A stretch of DNA of 64,000 bases, from contig NZ_NWVD01000007.1 in NCBI RefSeq assembly GCF_002374835.1, positions 62,001-126,000 on the forward strand. Reading direction: 5' to 3'. The notes below the pieces were generated by a model. It worked only from the letters and a program-made list of their open reading frames with translations. It searched no databases and had not been told where the DNA came from. The position numbers and the translations under genes were made by a program. This DNA is from Sphingomonas ginsenosidimutans. Lineage in GTDB: Bacteria > Pseudomonadota > Alphaproteobacteria > Sphingomonadales > Sphingomonadaceae. Shown here one piece after another: positions 15,755-24,476 of the stretch; the first letter of the stretch is position 1, and every line of letters begins with the position of its first letter.

Positions 15755-18700
15755 ATGACCGACGCCACGCCCCTGTTCGCCGCCTTCGCGCCGCCCGTCC
15801 GCCAGCCGACCGGCTTGCGCGTCGCGATCACCGCCGCATACCGCCGTCCTGAGGCGGAGGCGATGGCGCCGCTGCTGGATGAGGCGACGCTGCCCGATGC
15901 GGTGCGCGAGGCGGCGGCGCGCACCGCCACCGCTTTGGTCACCGCACTGCGCAACAAGCACAAGGGCAATGGCGTCGAGGGGCTGGTGCAGGAATATGCG
16001 CTGTCCAGCCAGGAGGGCGTTGCGCTGATGTGCCTGGCCGAGGCGCTGCTGCGCATTCCCGACACCGCGACGCGCGATGCGCTGATCCGCGACAAGATCG
16101 CGGGCGGGGACTGGCGATCGCACGTCGGCGACGGGCGGTCGCTGTTCGTCAATGCGGCCAGTTGGGGGCTGGTGGTGACCGGCAAGCTGACCGGCAGCGT
16201 CAATGATAGCGGGCTGTCGGCGGCGCTGACGCGCCTGATCGCGCGCGCGGGCGAGCCGGTGATCCGCCGCGGGGTGGACATGGCGATGCGGATGATGGGC
16301 GAACAGTTCGTCACCGGCGAGACGATCGCCGAGGCGCTGCGCCGCGCCCGCCCGCTGGAGGCGCGTGGTTTCCGCTACAGCTACGACATGTTGGGGGAGG
16401 CGGCGACCACCGCCGCGGATGCCGATCGCTATTACCGCGATTACGAGGCGGCGGTCCATGCGATCGGCGCGGCATCGGCGGGGCGCGGCGTCTACGAAGG
16501 GCCGGGGATTTCGATCAAGCTGTCGGCGCTGCACCCGCGCTATTCCCGCGCGCAGGCGGAGCGGGTGATGGCGGAGCTGCTGCCGCGGGTGAAGGCGCTG
16601 GCGCTGCTGGCGCGGCAGTACGACATCGGCTTGAACATCGATGCGGAGGAGGCTGACCGGCTGGAACTGTCGCTCGACCTGCTCGAAAGCCTGGCGCTCG
16701 ACCCCGAGCTGAAGGGCTGGGCGGGGCTGGGCTTCGTGGTGCAGGCCTATGGAAAGAGGTGCCCGTTCGTCATCGATTGGATCGTCGATCTGGCGCGACG
16801 GGCGGGGCGGCGGATCATGGTGCGGCTGGTCAAGGGCGCCTATTGGGATGCCGAGATCAAGCGCGCGCAGGTCGACGGGCTGCCCGACTTTCCCGTCTAT
16901 ACCCGCAAGGTGCATACCGATGTTGCGTACATCGCCTGCGCGCGGCGGCTGCTGGCGGCGGAGGATGCGGTGTTCCCGCAATTCGCGACGCACAATGCGC
17001 AGACGCTGGCGACGATCCACCACATGGCGGGCGAACCGTTTTCGACCACCCGCTACGAATTCCAGTGTCTGCACGGCATGGGCGAGCCGCTCTACGACGA
17101 GGTCGTCGGGCCCGACCGGCTGGGCCGCCCGTGCCGCATCTACGCCCCGGTCGGCACGCATGAGACGCTGCTGGCCTATCTGGTCCGTCGCCTGCTGGAA
17201 AACGGCGCCAATTCGTCGTTCGTGAACCGTATCGCCGATCCCGAGGTGGCGATCGGCGACCTGATCGCCGATCCCGTCGCCACGGTGCGCGCGATGGCGC
17301 AGCCGGGGCAGAAGCATCCGCAGATCGCGTTGCCGCGCGAACTGTACGATGCGCGGCGCAACTCCGATGGCCTCGACCTCAGCGACGAAAGCGTGCTGGC
17401 CACGTTGGGCGAGGCGATGCGGCACGGTGCGCACGCCGACTGGCGCGCGGGCGCGGCGGGCGCGGCGCGGCCGGTGCTGAACCCCGCGGACCATCGCGAC
17501 CGGGTGGGTACGGTGTATGAGGTCACGCCGGAGCAGGTGCGGCAGGCGACGGCGCGGGCGGCGGCGGCCGCGGCGCGCTGGGCACAGGTGCCGGTGGCAG
17601 AGCGTGCCACCTGCCTCGATCGCGCGGCCGATTTCATGCAGGCGCGGATGCCGCAGCTGCTGGGCCTGATCGTGCGCGAGGCGGGCAAATCGCTGCCCAA
17701 TGCAATCGCGGAAGTGCGCGAGGCGGTCGACTTCCTGCGTTATTATGCGGCGCAGGGGCGGGGCACGCTGGGCGCCGGGCAGCGGCCGATCGGGCCGGTC
17801 ACCTGCATCAGCCCGTGGAACTTCCCGCTGGCGATCTTCACCGGGCAGGTCGCTGCCGCGCTGGTCGCGGGCAATCCGGTGCTGGCCAAGCCGGCCGAGG
17901 AGACCCCGCTGATCGCTGCGCAGGGCGTCGCTATCCTGCACGAGGCGGGGGTGCCCGCCGACGTGCTCCAGCTGCTGCCGGGTGACGGCGCGATCGGCGC
18001 CGCGCTGGTCGCCGCGCCGGAGACGATGGCGGTGATGTTCACCGGATCGACCGAAGTCGCGCGGCTGATCCAGCGCGAACTGGCCGGGCGCCTGCTGCCC
18101 GATGGCGCGCCGATCCCGTTCATCGCGGAAACCGGCGGGCAGAATGCGATGATCGTCGATTCGTCGGCGCTGGCCGAACAGGTGGTGGCGGACGTCATCG
18201 CCTCCGCGTTCGACAGTGCGGGGCAGCGGTGTTCGGCGCTGCGCGTGCTGTGTCTGCAAGAGGATATCGCCGACCGCACGCTGGCGATGGTGAAGGGCGC
18301 GCTGCGCGAACTGTCGATCGGGCGCACCGACCGCCTGTCGGTGGATATCGGCCCGGTCATCACCGCCGAGGCGCGCGACACGATCGAGGCGCATGTCGAG
18401 CGGATGCGCGCGCGCGGCTGTGCGGTCGAGCGGATCGTGCCCGCCGGCGACACTGCGCATGGCACGTTTGTGGCGCCGACGATCGTCGAAATCGCGGACC
18501 TCGCGGATCTGGAGCGCGAGGTGTTCGGCCCGGTGCTGCACGTCGTCCGCTTCCGCCGCGCGGGGCTGGACCGGTTGATCGACCGGATCAATGCCACCGG
18601 CTACGGCCTGACCTTCGGCCTGCATACGCGGCTGGACGAAACGGTCGCGCAGGTGACCAGCCGGGTGAAGGCGGGCAACCTCTACATCAACCGCAACGTC

Positions 18701-19378
18701 ATCGGCGCGGTAGTGGGCGTCCAGCCGTTCGGCGGGCGCGGGCTGTCGGGCACCGGGCCGAAGGCGGGCGGGCCGTTGTACCTCGGCCGGCTGGTGACGG
18801 GGGCGCCGTTGCCGCCGGCGCTCGCGTCGGACGCGGCCGATCCTGCCGCGCGCGATCTGGCGCGCTGGCTGGAGGAGGCGGGCGATGCCGCGGGTGCGGA
18901 GCGGGTACGTGAGGCGATCCGCCATTCGCTGCTGGGCGGGACGACCGAACTGGCCGGGCCGGTGGGCGAGCGCAACCTATACGCGCTGCACCCGCGCGGG
19001 TGCATCCTGTTGTCGGCGCAGACGCGGGACGGGCTGATCGACCAGCTGGCCGCGACGCTGGCGGCGGGGAATGACGCGGTCGTCGCGACCGCCGCGCAGG
19101 TGCGCGACGGGTTCGGCGATCTGCCCGTCACGGTCGCGCATCGCATCCGCTGGGCGCACGACTGGCGCGGTGAAGGGCCGTTCGCGGGTGCGCTGATCGA
19201 GGGCGACGACGCGGCGGTCCGGGCGGCGCTGCGCGCGCTGGCCGAGCTGCCGGGGCCGATCGTCCTGCCGCAGGCGGCGTCGGCGGGCTATCGCGCCGAA
19301 TGGCTGGTGGAGGAGGTATCGACCTCGATCAATACGACCGCGGCAGGCGGCAACGCCAGCCTGATGGCGATGGCGTAG
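15755..19378 (+). CDS. putA: Bifunctional proline dehydrogenase / L-glutamate-gamma-semialdehyde dehydrogenase
   Basis: PutA oxidises proline to glutamate in two steps with channelling of the intermediate. The 1207-residue protein has the FAD-dependent proline dehydrogenase barrel (about 60-480, with YDMLGEAA and the later KGAYWDAEIKRAQ). The NAD-dependent aldehyde dehydrogenase follows (about 530-1010, ISPWNFPLA, FTGSTE, catalytic Cys in AGQRCSALR, Glu in AETGGQ). A C-terminal aldehyde-dehydrogenase-like domain of about 190 residues completes it. There is no N-terminal ribbon-helix-helix domain, so it cannot repress itself and depends on the divergent Lrp-type gene. The ribosome site GATAGGGGA precedes ATG 15755. 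Confidence 0.96.
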   Translation: MTDATPLFAAFAPPVRQPTGLRVAITAAYRRPEAEAMAPLLDEATLPDAVREAAARTATALVTALRNKHKGNGVEGLVQEYALSSQEGVALMCLAEALLRIPDTATRDALIRDKIAGGDWRSHVGDGRSLFVNAASWGLVVTGKLTGSVNDSGLSAALTRLIARAGEPVIRRGVDMAMRMMGEQFVTGETIAEALRRARPLEARGFRYSYDMLGEAATTAADADRYYRDYEAAVHAIGAASAGRGVYEGPGISIKLSALHPRYSRAQAERVMAELLPRVKALALLARQYDIGLNIDAEEADRLELSLDLLESLALDPELKGWAGLGFVVQAYGKRCPFVIDWIVDLARRAGRRIMVRLVKGAYWDAEIKRAQVDGLPDFPVYTRKVHTDVAYIACARRLLAAEDAVFPQFATHNAQTLATIHHMAGEPFSTTRYEFQCLHGMGEPLYDEVVGPDRLGRPCRIYAPVGTHETLLAYLVRRLLENGANSSFVNRIADPEVAIGDLIADPVATVRAMAQPGQKHPQIALPRELYDARRNSDGLDLSDESVLATLGEAMRHGAHADWRAGAAGAARPVLNPADHRDRVGTVYEVTPEQVRQATARAAAAAARWAQVPVAERATCLDRAADFMQARMPQLLGLIVREAGKSLPNAIAEVREAVDFLRYYAAQGRGTLGAGQRPIGPVTCISPWNFPLAIFTGQVAAALVAGNPVLAKPAEETPLIAAQGVAILHEAGVPADVLQLLPGDGAIGAALVAAPETMAVMFTGSTEVARLIQRELAGRLLPDGAPIPFIAETGGQNAMIVDSSALAEQVVADVIASAFDSAGQRCSALRVLCLQEDIADRTLAMVKGALRELSIGRTDRLSVDIGPVITAEARDTIEAHVERMRARGCAVERIVPAGDTAHGTFVAPTIVEIADLADLEREVFGPVLHVVRFRRAGLDRLIDRINATGYGLTFGLHTRLDETVAQVTSRVKAGNLYINRNVIGAVVGVQPFGGRGLSGTGPKAGGPLYLGRLVTGAPLPPALASDAADPAARDLARWLEEAGDAAGAERVREAIRHSLLGGTTELAGPVGERNLYALHPRGCILLSAQTRDGLIDQLAATLAAGNDAVVATAAQVRDGFGDLPVTVAHRIRWAHDWRGEGPFAGALIEGDDAAVRAALRALAELPGPIVLPQAASAGYRAEWLVEEVSTSINTTAAGGNASLMAMA

Positions 19379-19389
19379 CGTGCCTCGAA

Positions 19390-19419
19390 CACCGGATCGG
19401 AGCGCGTGCCGGTCCGGTG
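19390..19419. terminator. Possible hairpin between convergent putA and iorA-type gene
   Basis: CACCGGA at 19390-19396 is complementary to TCCGGTG at 19413-19419, with a 16-base loop that may pair further. It sits in the 48-base gap between two convergent genes, a sensible place for a terminator, but there is no T-run on either strand. Confidence 0.3.
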
Positions 19420-19426
19420 ACTCGGG

Positions 19427-19972
19427 TCAGCGCCGCGATCGGCCGTCCAGCGCGGGGACGATCCGCGCCGCCTCTGCCGGTTCGATGCCGGGGCGGGGCG
19501 GGGCGGGGATTGTCTCCTCGCCGCGGATCGCGCGGCCGGCGCGCTGGATCGCTCCGGTCAGCCGCGGGTAGATGCCGCAGCGGCAGATGTTGGTGATCGC
19601 CGCGGCGACCGCATCCTCCGATGGCGACGGATCGCGCTTGAGCAGTGCGGCGGCGGCCATCACGATGCCGGGGATGCAATAGCCGCATTGCGGCACCCCC
19701 TCCGCGATCAGCGCAAGCTGGACCGGGTGCGCGCGCTCACGCGACAGCCCCTCGATCGTGGTGACGAACGCCCCCTCGATTTCGCCGAGCGTGACCTGGC
19801 AGGAGCGCACCGCGCGCCCGTCGATATCGACGGTGCAGGCCCCGCACGAACCGCTGCCGCAGCCGTATTTCGTTCCGGTCAGGTTCGACGCATCGCGCAG
19901 CGCCCACAGCAGCGGGGTGTCGGGCGGCAGGCGGTATTGGATCGCCTCATTATTGACGGTCAGCCGGGTCAT
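19427..19972 (-). CDS. [2Fe-2S]-binding subunit of a molybdenum hydroxylase (IorA/CoxS type)
   Basis: This 181-residue protein is the small electron-transfer subunit of xanthine oxidase-family enzymes such as isoquinoline 1-oxidoreductase or aldehyde oxidoreductase. The plant-ferredoxin-like cluster is bound by Cys38, Cys43, Cys46 and Cys58; a second cluster by Cys96, Cys99, Cys130 and Cys132 (CGYC and CRC). The catalytic molybdopterin subunit is not next to it: putA follows on one side and a transporter on the other. A tail of about 30 Pro/Ala/Arg-rich residues extends past the usual end. The start at 19972 is chosen because the beta strand begins at once; ATG 19984 or 20008 are possible. 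Confidence 0.87.
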   Translation of the reverse strand: MTRLTVNNEAIQYRLPPDTPLLWALRDASNLTGTKYGCGSGSCGACTVDIDGRAVRSCQVTLGEIEGAFVTTIEGLSRERAHPVQLALIAEGVPQCGYCIPGIVMAAAALLKRDPSPSEDAVAAAITNICRCGIYPRLTGAIQRAGRAIRGEETIPAPPRPGIEPAEAARIVPALDGRSRR

Positions 19973-20079
19973 CGCGGCCGGCATAGACGATTTGTGAACG
20001 TTGCACACTTTCGCGATGCGCGGCGGCGCGCTAGGGCGCCGCGTTCGCCTGAGCGCGAGAAAGAGGGAGGATGCGGCTG

Positions 20080-21369
20080 ATGCACGTCAACACCACCAAT
20101 GCGGCGGCCGCGGGGGACGCCCAGCACGGCTATGACGCGCCGGACCTGCGCGTCTTCGTTTTCGCGCTGTTCTTCATCTTCGGCGGGATCACCTCGCTCA
20201 ACGACATCATCATCCCGAAGCTGAAGGAGCTGTTCACGCTCGACCATGCGACGGCGATGCTGGTGCAGACCGCCTTCTTCCTCGCCTATGCGCTGTTCTC
20301 GCTGCCGGCCGCCGCGATCGTGCGCCGATTCGGCTATATGCGCACCGCCTCGATCGGGCTGGTGACGATGACCGCGGGGTGCCTGTTGTTCATCCCGGCG
20401 TCGGCCAATGCCGCGTTCGGCATGTTCCTGTTCGCGCTGTTCGTGCTCGGCGCGGGCATCACCATCGTCCAGGTGGTGGCCAACCCGCTGATCTCGCTGC
20501 TGGGCAAGCCGCAGACCGCGTCGAGCCGGCTGACCTTCGCACAGGCGTTCAATTCGCTGGGCACCACGCTGTTCCCGCTCGCCGGGTCCGCGCTGATCTT
20601 GGGCGGGCTGGCCAATGTCAGCGCCGCGACGCTGACGGGTGCGGCGCTCGACGCCTATCGTGCCGAAAGCTCGCGCACGATCGTCCACACGTATTTGGGC
20701 CTGGCCGTCGCGCTGCTGGTGATCGCCGCCGTGGTGTGGACGCGCCGCAACCGCCTGCAGGAGGAACAGGACCACGAAGGGTCGATCCTGCGTGCGTTCA
20801 CGCTGCTGGCGCGTCCGCGCTTCGCGGTCGGCGTGCTGTGCATTTTCCTGTACGTCGGTGCCGAGGTTTCGATCGGCTCGCTGATCGTCAACTATCTGAT
20901 GCAGCCGAGCGTGATGGGGCTGGCCGACAAGGCGGCGGGCGATCACGTGCCCTTCTACTGGGGCGGCGCGCTGCTCGGGCGGTTCGTCGGCGCGTGGGTG
21001 CTGACCAAGGTATCGCCGGGCAAGGTGCTGGCGACGGTGGCGGTCGGCGCGATCGTGCTGATTGCTATTTCCGCCAATACCGCCGGCTTCGTATCGGGCT
21101 GGTCGCTGCTGGCGATCGGGCTGATGAACGCGATCATGTTCCCCACCATCTTCAGCCTGGCGAGCGAGGGGCTGGGCAAGCGCGCGGCCGAGGGTTCGGG
21201 CGTGATCGCCACCGCGATCGTCGGCGGTGCAGTGGTGCCGTACATGACCGGCGCGCTGGCCGACGCGACCCACAGCCTGCAACTGGCGCTGGTGCTGCCG
21301 GCGGCCTGCTATGCGGTGATCGCCGGCTACGGCGTGTTCGCGCGCAAGTCGGCGGTGGCGGTCGGCTGA
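20080..21369 (+). CDS. Sugar MFS transporter, FucP/GluP type
   Basis: A 429-residue inner-membrane proton symporter with about 12 hydrophobic helices. Features typical of the FucP/GluP sugar:H+ branch are FFIFGGITSLNDIIIPKLK near the first helix, FFLAYALFSLPAA in helix 2 and the late GLMNAIMFPTIFSLA segment. The likely substrates are glucose, galactose or fucose; the exact sugar is not readable. The GAGGGAGG ribosome site ends right at ATG 20071, which is too close, so ATG 20080, nine bases downstream, is preferred. No sugar catabolic genes are adjacent. Confidence 0.88.
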   Translation: MHVNTTNAAAAGDAQHGYDAPDLRVFVFALFFIFGGITSLNDIIIPKLKELFTLDHATAMLVQTAFFLAYALFSLPAAAIVRRFGYMRTASIGLVTMTAGCLLFIPASANAAFGMFLFALFVLGAGITIVQVVANPLISLLGKPQTASSRLTFAQAFNSLGTTLFPLAGSALILGGLANVSAATLTGAALDAYRAESSRTIVHTYLGLAVALLVIAAVVWTRRNRLQEEQDHEGSILRAFTLLARPRFAVGVLCIFLYVGAEVSIGSLIVNYLMQPSVMGLADKAAGDHVPFYWGGALLGRFVGAWVLTKVSPGKVLATVAVGAIVLIAISANTAGFVSGWSLLAIGLMNAIMFPTIFSLASEGLGKRAAEGSGVIATAIVGGAVVPYMTGALADATHSLQLALVLPAACYAVIAGYGVFARKSAVAVG

Positions 21370-21402
21370 TCCGCGCCACCGAGTAGGGCGGCGCGCGCAG
21401 GG

Positions 21403-22524
21403 TCAGTGACCCAGCGCCGCCACCTCCTCCGCGGAGAAGCCCAGGTCGGCGAGGACAGCCGCATCGTCCCGCGCGCCGGGCATCCGCGGCGCGGCGGTGC
21501 CGCTGACCGAGTAGCGCGGCGCGGGCGCGGGCTGATCCACCCCGTCGACGGTAACGAACGTGCCGCGCGCCCGATTGTGCGGATCCGCCAGCGCCTCGTC
21601 GAAGCCGAGGACGGGGGCGAAGCACACCTCGTGGCCCTCAAAGGCGGCGACCCATTCGCGGCGTGTCTTCGTCAGGAACAGGCGGGTCAGTTCCTCCTTC
21701 AGCGCGGGCCATTGCCGCGGGTCCATCTGCGCATCCCAGCGCGGATCGGTCAGCCCCATGACGGTGCGCAACCTGGCGTAGAATTGCGGCTCGATCGCGC
21801 CCAGCGAGACATGGCGGCCATCGGCGGTTTCGTAGGTGTCGTAGAAATGCGCCGCGGTATCGAGCAGGTTGGTGCCGCGCTGGTCGGACCAGCGCCCCAT
21901 CGCTCGGAACCCCCACATCATCGTCATCAGCACCGCCGAGCCGTCGGTCATCGCGGCATCGACTACCTGCCCCTCGCCGGTGCGCTGCGCGTGGAGCAGC
22001 GCCGCAAGCATCCCGAACGCCAGGAACATCGCCCCGCCGCCGAAATCGCCCGCCAGGTTGATCGGCGGCGTCGGCTTCTCGCCCGCGCGGCCCAGCGCGT
22101 GGAGCACGCCCGAGATCGCGATATAGTTGATGTCGTGGCCCGGCTGCGGCGCCATCGGCCCGGTCTGGCCCCAGCCGGTCATGCGGCCGTATACCAGCCG
22201 CGGATTGTCGCCCAGCAGCACGTCCGGCCCCAGCCCCAACCGTTCCATCACGCCGGGGCGGAACCCTTCGATGATCGCATCGGCGTCCTTCACGATGCGG
22301 CGCACCGCCGCGACCGATGCCGGATCCTTCAGGTCGAGCGCGATCGAGCGGCGGTTGCGCAGCAACGGATCCTTCGCATCGGTCGAAAAGCTCAGCCCCG
22401 GCTTGCCCCGGTCGATGCGGATCACCTCGGCGCCATGATCGGCCAGCATCATGCCCGCGAACGGCCCCGGGCCGATGCCCGCAAATTCAACGATCCGAAT
22501 GCCGTGCAAGGGTCCGTTGGCCAC
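21403..22524 (-). CDS. CaiB/BaiF-type CoA transferase (alpha-methylacyl-CoA racemase-like)
   Basis: A 373-residue class III CoA transferase. It begins with GIRIVEFAGIGPGPFAGMMLADHGAEVIRI, split here only by reading, which is the standard N-terminus. The LKDP and ADAIIEGFRPGVMERLGLG segments and the central catalytic Asp in VVDAAMTDG are as in alpha-methylacyl-CoA racemases. It may epimerise branched acyl-CoAs for beta-oxidation, in keeping with the acyl-CoA dehydrogenase gene 2 kb away. CaiB-type CoA transferases with other acceptors look very similar, so the racemase name is tentative. It ends a minus-strand run that starts at the phosphotransferase gene. Confidence 0.87.
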   Translation of the reverse strand: MANGPLHGIRIVEFAGIGPGPFAGMMLADHGAEVIRIDRGKPGLSFSTDAKDPLLRNRRSIALDLKDPASVAAVRRIVKDADAIIEGFRPGVMERLGLGPDVLLGDNPRLVYGRMTGWGQTGPMAPQPGHDINYIAISGVLHALGRAGEKPTPPINLAGDFGGGAMFLAFGMLAALLHAQRTGEGQVVDAAMTDGSAVLMTMMWGFRAMGRWSDQRGTNLLDTAAHFYDTYETADGRHVSLGAIEPQFYARLRTVMGLTDPRWDAQMDPRQWPALKEELTRLFLTKTRREWVAAFEGHEVCFAPVLGFDEALADPHNRARGTFVTVDGVDQPAPAPRYSVSGTAAPRMPGARDDAAVLADLGFSAEEVAALGH

Positions 22525-22599
22525 GCCTGTCTCTCCGCTGTGTCGTTCTTGCCCGTGGAATAGAACGAAGCGGCGGGCGGCACAACAAAAGTTATGTCG

Positions 22600-23013
22600 T
22601 CACCTCCGGCGATAGGGATTGCGGATATGCTCCATCCAGCCGGCATGGATTTCCTGCGCGGTGCCGGCGGGGGGTGGTTCCGGCTGGCGCTGCGCGGGCG
22701 GGGTGAGGCGGGTTGCGGCCGGGGCGGTCGTCGCCTTGGCGCGCGGCAGGCGCGCCGCCGCTACGTCGATCGACCGGGTGAAGTGCAGCCCCGCACGCTC
22801 CTCCTTTGACCAGGCAACATCGGCCTCGATATGGCGGACCGCGCCGATCGACAGGCGCAGATGCTCGCCGTCCGACAGGTCGGCGGCATTGTCGATGCAC
22901 GCCCCTTGTTCGGAGATGTTGCGCACGCGGCAGTCGAGCGGCTCCGGTTCCGCCTCGATCCGGGCGTAGAGGAACACGCTGCTTCGCGGGGCACGGTCGG
23001 GGGGCGTCGCCAT
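22600..23013 (-). CDS. PilZ-domain protein
   Basis: A 137-residue cytoplasmic protein with a PilZ-like fold in its first 80 residues: an R-S-S-V-F-L stretch, then CRVRNISEQGACID, which matches the D/N-x-S-x-x-G core of c-di-GMP-binding PilZ domains, and WSKEERAGLHF near residue 70. The upstream R-x-x-x-R motif of strong c-di-GMP binders is weak (RAPR), so binding is uncertain. The C-terminal 50 residues are Ala/Pro-rich and probably disordered. It may link motility or surface behaviour to c-di-GMP. No motility genes are nearby. Confidence 0.75.
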   Translation of the reverse strand: MATPPDRAPRSSVFLYARIEAEPEPLDCRVRNISEQGACIDNAADLSDGEHLRLSIGAVRHIEADVAWSKEERAGLHFTRSIDVAAARLPRAKATTAPAATRLTPPAQRQPEPPPAGTAQEIHAGWMEHIRNPYRRR

Positions 23014-23038
23014 GCCCCGATCTTATCCGCCGACGACG

Positions 23039-23404
23039 TTATCGTTTCGTTAAGTTCGGGTCGAGTTCGTGCAGATATCGCGGCTGGTCGATCGCCAGAT
23101 GGTCGAGCGCGCTGGCGGCGAGATGCGCGACCAACTGCGGATCGTCGGGCGCGATCGTGCCCGCGCGGATCGCGGTGACCAGCGCGCGGTCCAGCTCGTC
23201 GCGCGGGCCGTCGTCCCGTCCCAGGATTGCGGCGATGCGGCGGGCCGCGCGTTCGTCCGCTGCCGGACCCAGCGCCATGTCGCGCGCAGCGATGTCGAGG
23301 GCGTTGCGCGCGACACGCAGCGCGAACGGGCTGGCGCTGCCGTCGAGTGGCAGCCATGCGGCCACCCCCTCCACCAGCGCCTGTGCGGTCGGATGCGTCA
23401 GCAT
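23039..23404 (-). CDS. DUF6285-type protein next to phosphotransferase
   Basis: A 121-residue helical protein that begins MLTHPTAQALVEGVAAWLP. It matches my recollection of DUF6285 proteins, which commonly follow an acyl-CoA-linked aminoglycoside phosphotransferase-like gene and lie near an acyl-CoA dehydrogenase, exactly as here. The start ATG at 23404 overlaps the phosphotransferase stop by 7 bases, so the pair is very likely one transcript. Function is unknown; no catalytic motif stands out. A longer reading frame continues upstream but only in the shadow of the phosphotransferase gene. Confidence 0.75.
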   Translation of the reverse strand: MLTHPTAQALVEGVAAWLPLDGSASPFALRVARNALDIAARDMALGPAADERAARRIAAILGRDDGPRDELDRALVTAIRAGTIAPDDPQLVAHLAASALDHLAIDQPRYLHELDPNLTKR

Positions 23405-24408
23405 CGCGGCGACCCGCGGTGCAGCAGCGCGACGATATCCGCCTCCGCCTCCGACAGGCGGCGGCCGATCACGCCGCGTTCCGGCCCCGCGGCGGGATCC
23501 TCGGCGAAGCTGCGGTGCATCTGCATCGTCATCACCCCCCATTTCAGGCTGGCCATCATCTGCCACAGGTCGATGCGTGCCGGGTCGATCGGATCGCCGC
23601 CCGCCGCGACATAGCCGGCGAGCAGATCGTCCAGGTCGCCGAACCCGCCGACGCGCGCCCCGGCTTGCGCGAAACGCCAGCTGTTGCAGCAGATCCAGCC
23701 GATATCCTCCGCCGGATCGCCGACATGCGCCAGTTCCCAGTCGAGCACCGCGACCAGCCCGCGATCGGGATCGACCATCAGGTTACCGTTGCGGAAATCA
23801 CCATGGACCAGGCGCGGCGCCACCTGCGTGTGCGGCAGCCGCGCCTCCAGCCAGCGGAACGCCGCCTCGATCGCGGGGCGCACCGCGCCGCTCTGCCGCC
23901 AGATTCGTTCGTAGCGGGCGAGCGTCTCGGCGGCGTCGATCGTGTCGAGGCCGGGCGGCGGCGGCGTGGCGTGGATCCGCGCCAAGGCCGCGCCGCACTG
24001 CCCCGCCAGGATCGCGCGGGCGGGGGCGAAGGCAGGGTCGGTCGCGATCCGCTTGCCCAGCGTCTCCCCGGTGAGGCGGCGCATCACATAGCCTTCGCCC
24101 AGCCCGTCGTCGGGGCAGCAGACGTGCAGCACTTCGGGCGCCGGAACGCCGCCGGCCACCGCGGCGGCGATGACCTGCGCCTCGCGCGCCAGCGGGGGCG
24201 AATCGTCATCCGGGGCGACCGCGCGCGTGCGCAGGATCAGCGGCACCGGCGCGCCGCCACGAACCGCCACGTCGAATGCGAAGGTCGCCATGCTGGCGCC
24301 GCCGGTCAGCCGTCGCAGCGATTGGACTCCGGTCGCGTCGGCCACCAGCCGCGGTGCCAGTGCCGCCAGCCGCGCCGCGACCGTCGCTTCGTCGAGCCTC
24401 TCCGTCAT
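23398..24408 (-). CDS. APH-family phosphotransferase linked to acyl-CoA metabolism
   Basis: A 336-residue kinase-fold protein. The catalytic loop is LVHGDFRNGNLMVD (His-Gly-Asp with Asn five residues on), and the metal-binding Asp is in VLDWELAHVGDP. This subgroup is related to the N-terminal part of human ACAD10/ACAD11 and is thought to phosphorylate hydroxyacyl-CoA so that an acyl-CoA dehydrogenase can remove the phosphate group. The divergent acyl-CoA dehydrogenase gene and the following DUF6285 gene support that reading. The ATG at 24408 is chosen over 24444 because it starts nearest the first conserved helix. It is unlikely to be an antibiotic-resistance gene. Confidence 0.85.
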   Translation of the reverse strand: MTERLDEATVAARLAALAPRLVADATGVQSLRRLTGGASMATFAFDVAVRGGAPVPLILRTRAVAPDDDSPPLAREAQVIAAAVAGGVPAPEVLHVCCPDDGLGEGYVMRRLTGETLGKRIATDPAFAPARAILAGQCGAALARIHATPPPPGLDTIDAAETLARYERIWRQSGAVRPAIEAAFRWLEARLPHTQVAPRLVHGDFRNGNLMVDPDRGLVAVLDWELAHVGDPAEDIGWICCNSWRFAQAGARVGGFGDLDDLLAGYVAAGGDPIDPARIDLWQMMASLKWGVMTMQMHRSFAEDPAAGPERGVIGRRLSEAEADIVALLHRGSPRC

Positions 24409-24476
24409 CGGGGGATGTAAAACGGCGCGGCACGCGCTACGCAAGTTAAAAGAATCGACTTAAATCGGAGAGGGCC

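Noticed and set aside
15713..18925. Minus-strand open frame of 1070 codons
   Set aside because: It lies entirely antisense to putA and has no recognisable domain; high GC content produces such long frames.
23398..24408. Aminoglycoside resistance gene
   Set aside because: The kinase belongs to the acyl-CoA-linked APH group by its neighbours (acyl-CoA dehydrogenase, DUF6285) and sequence, not to known resistance enzymes.
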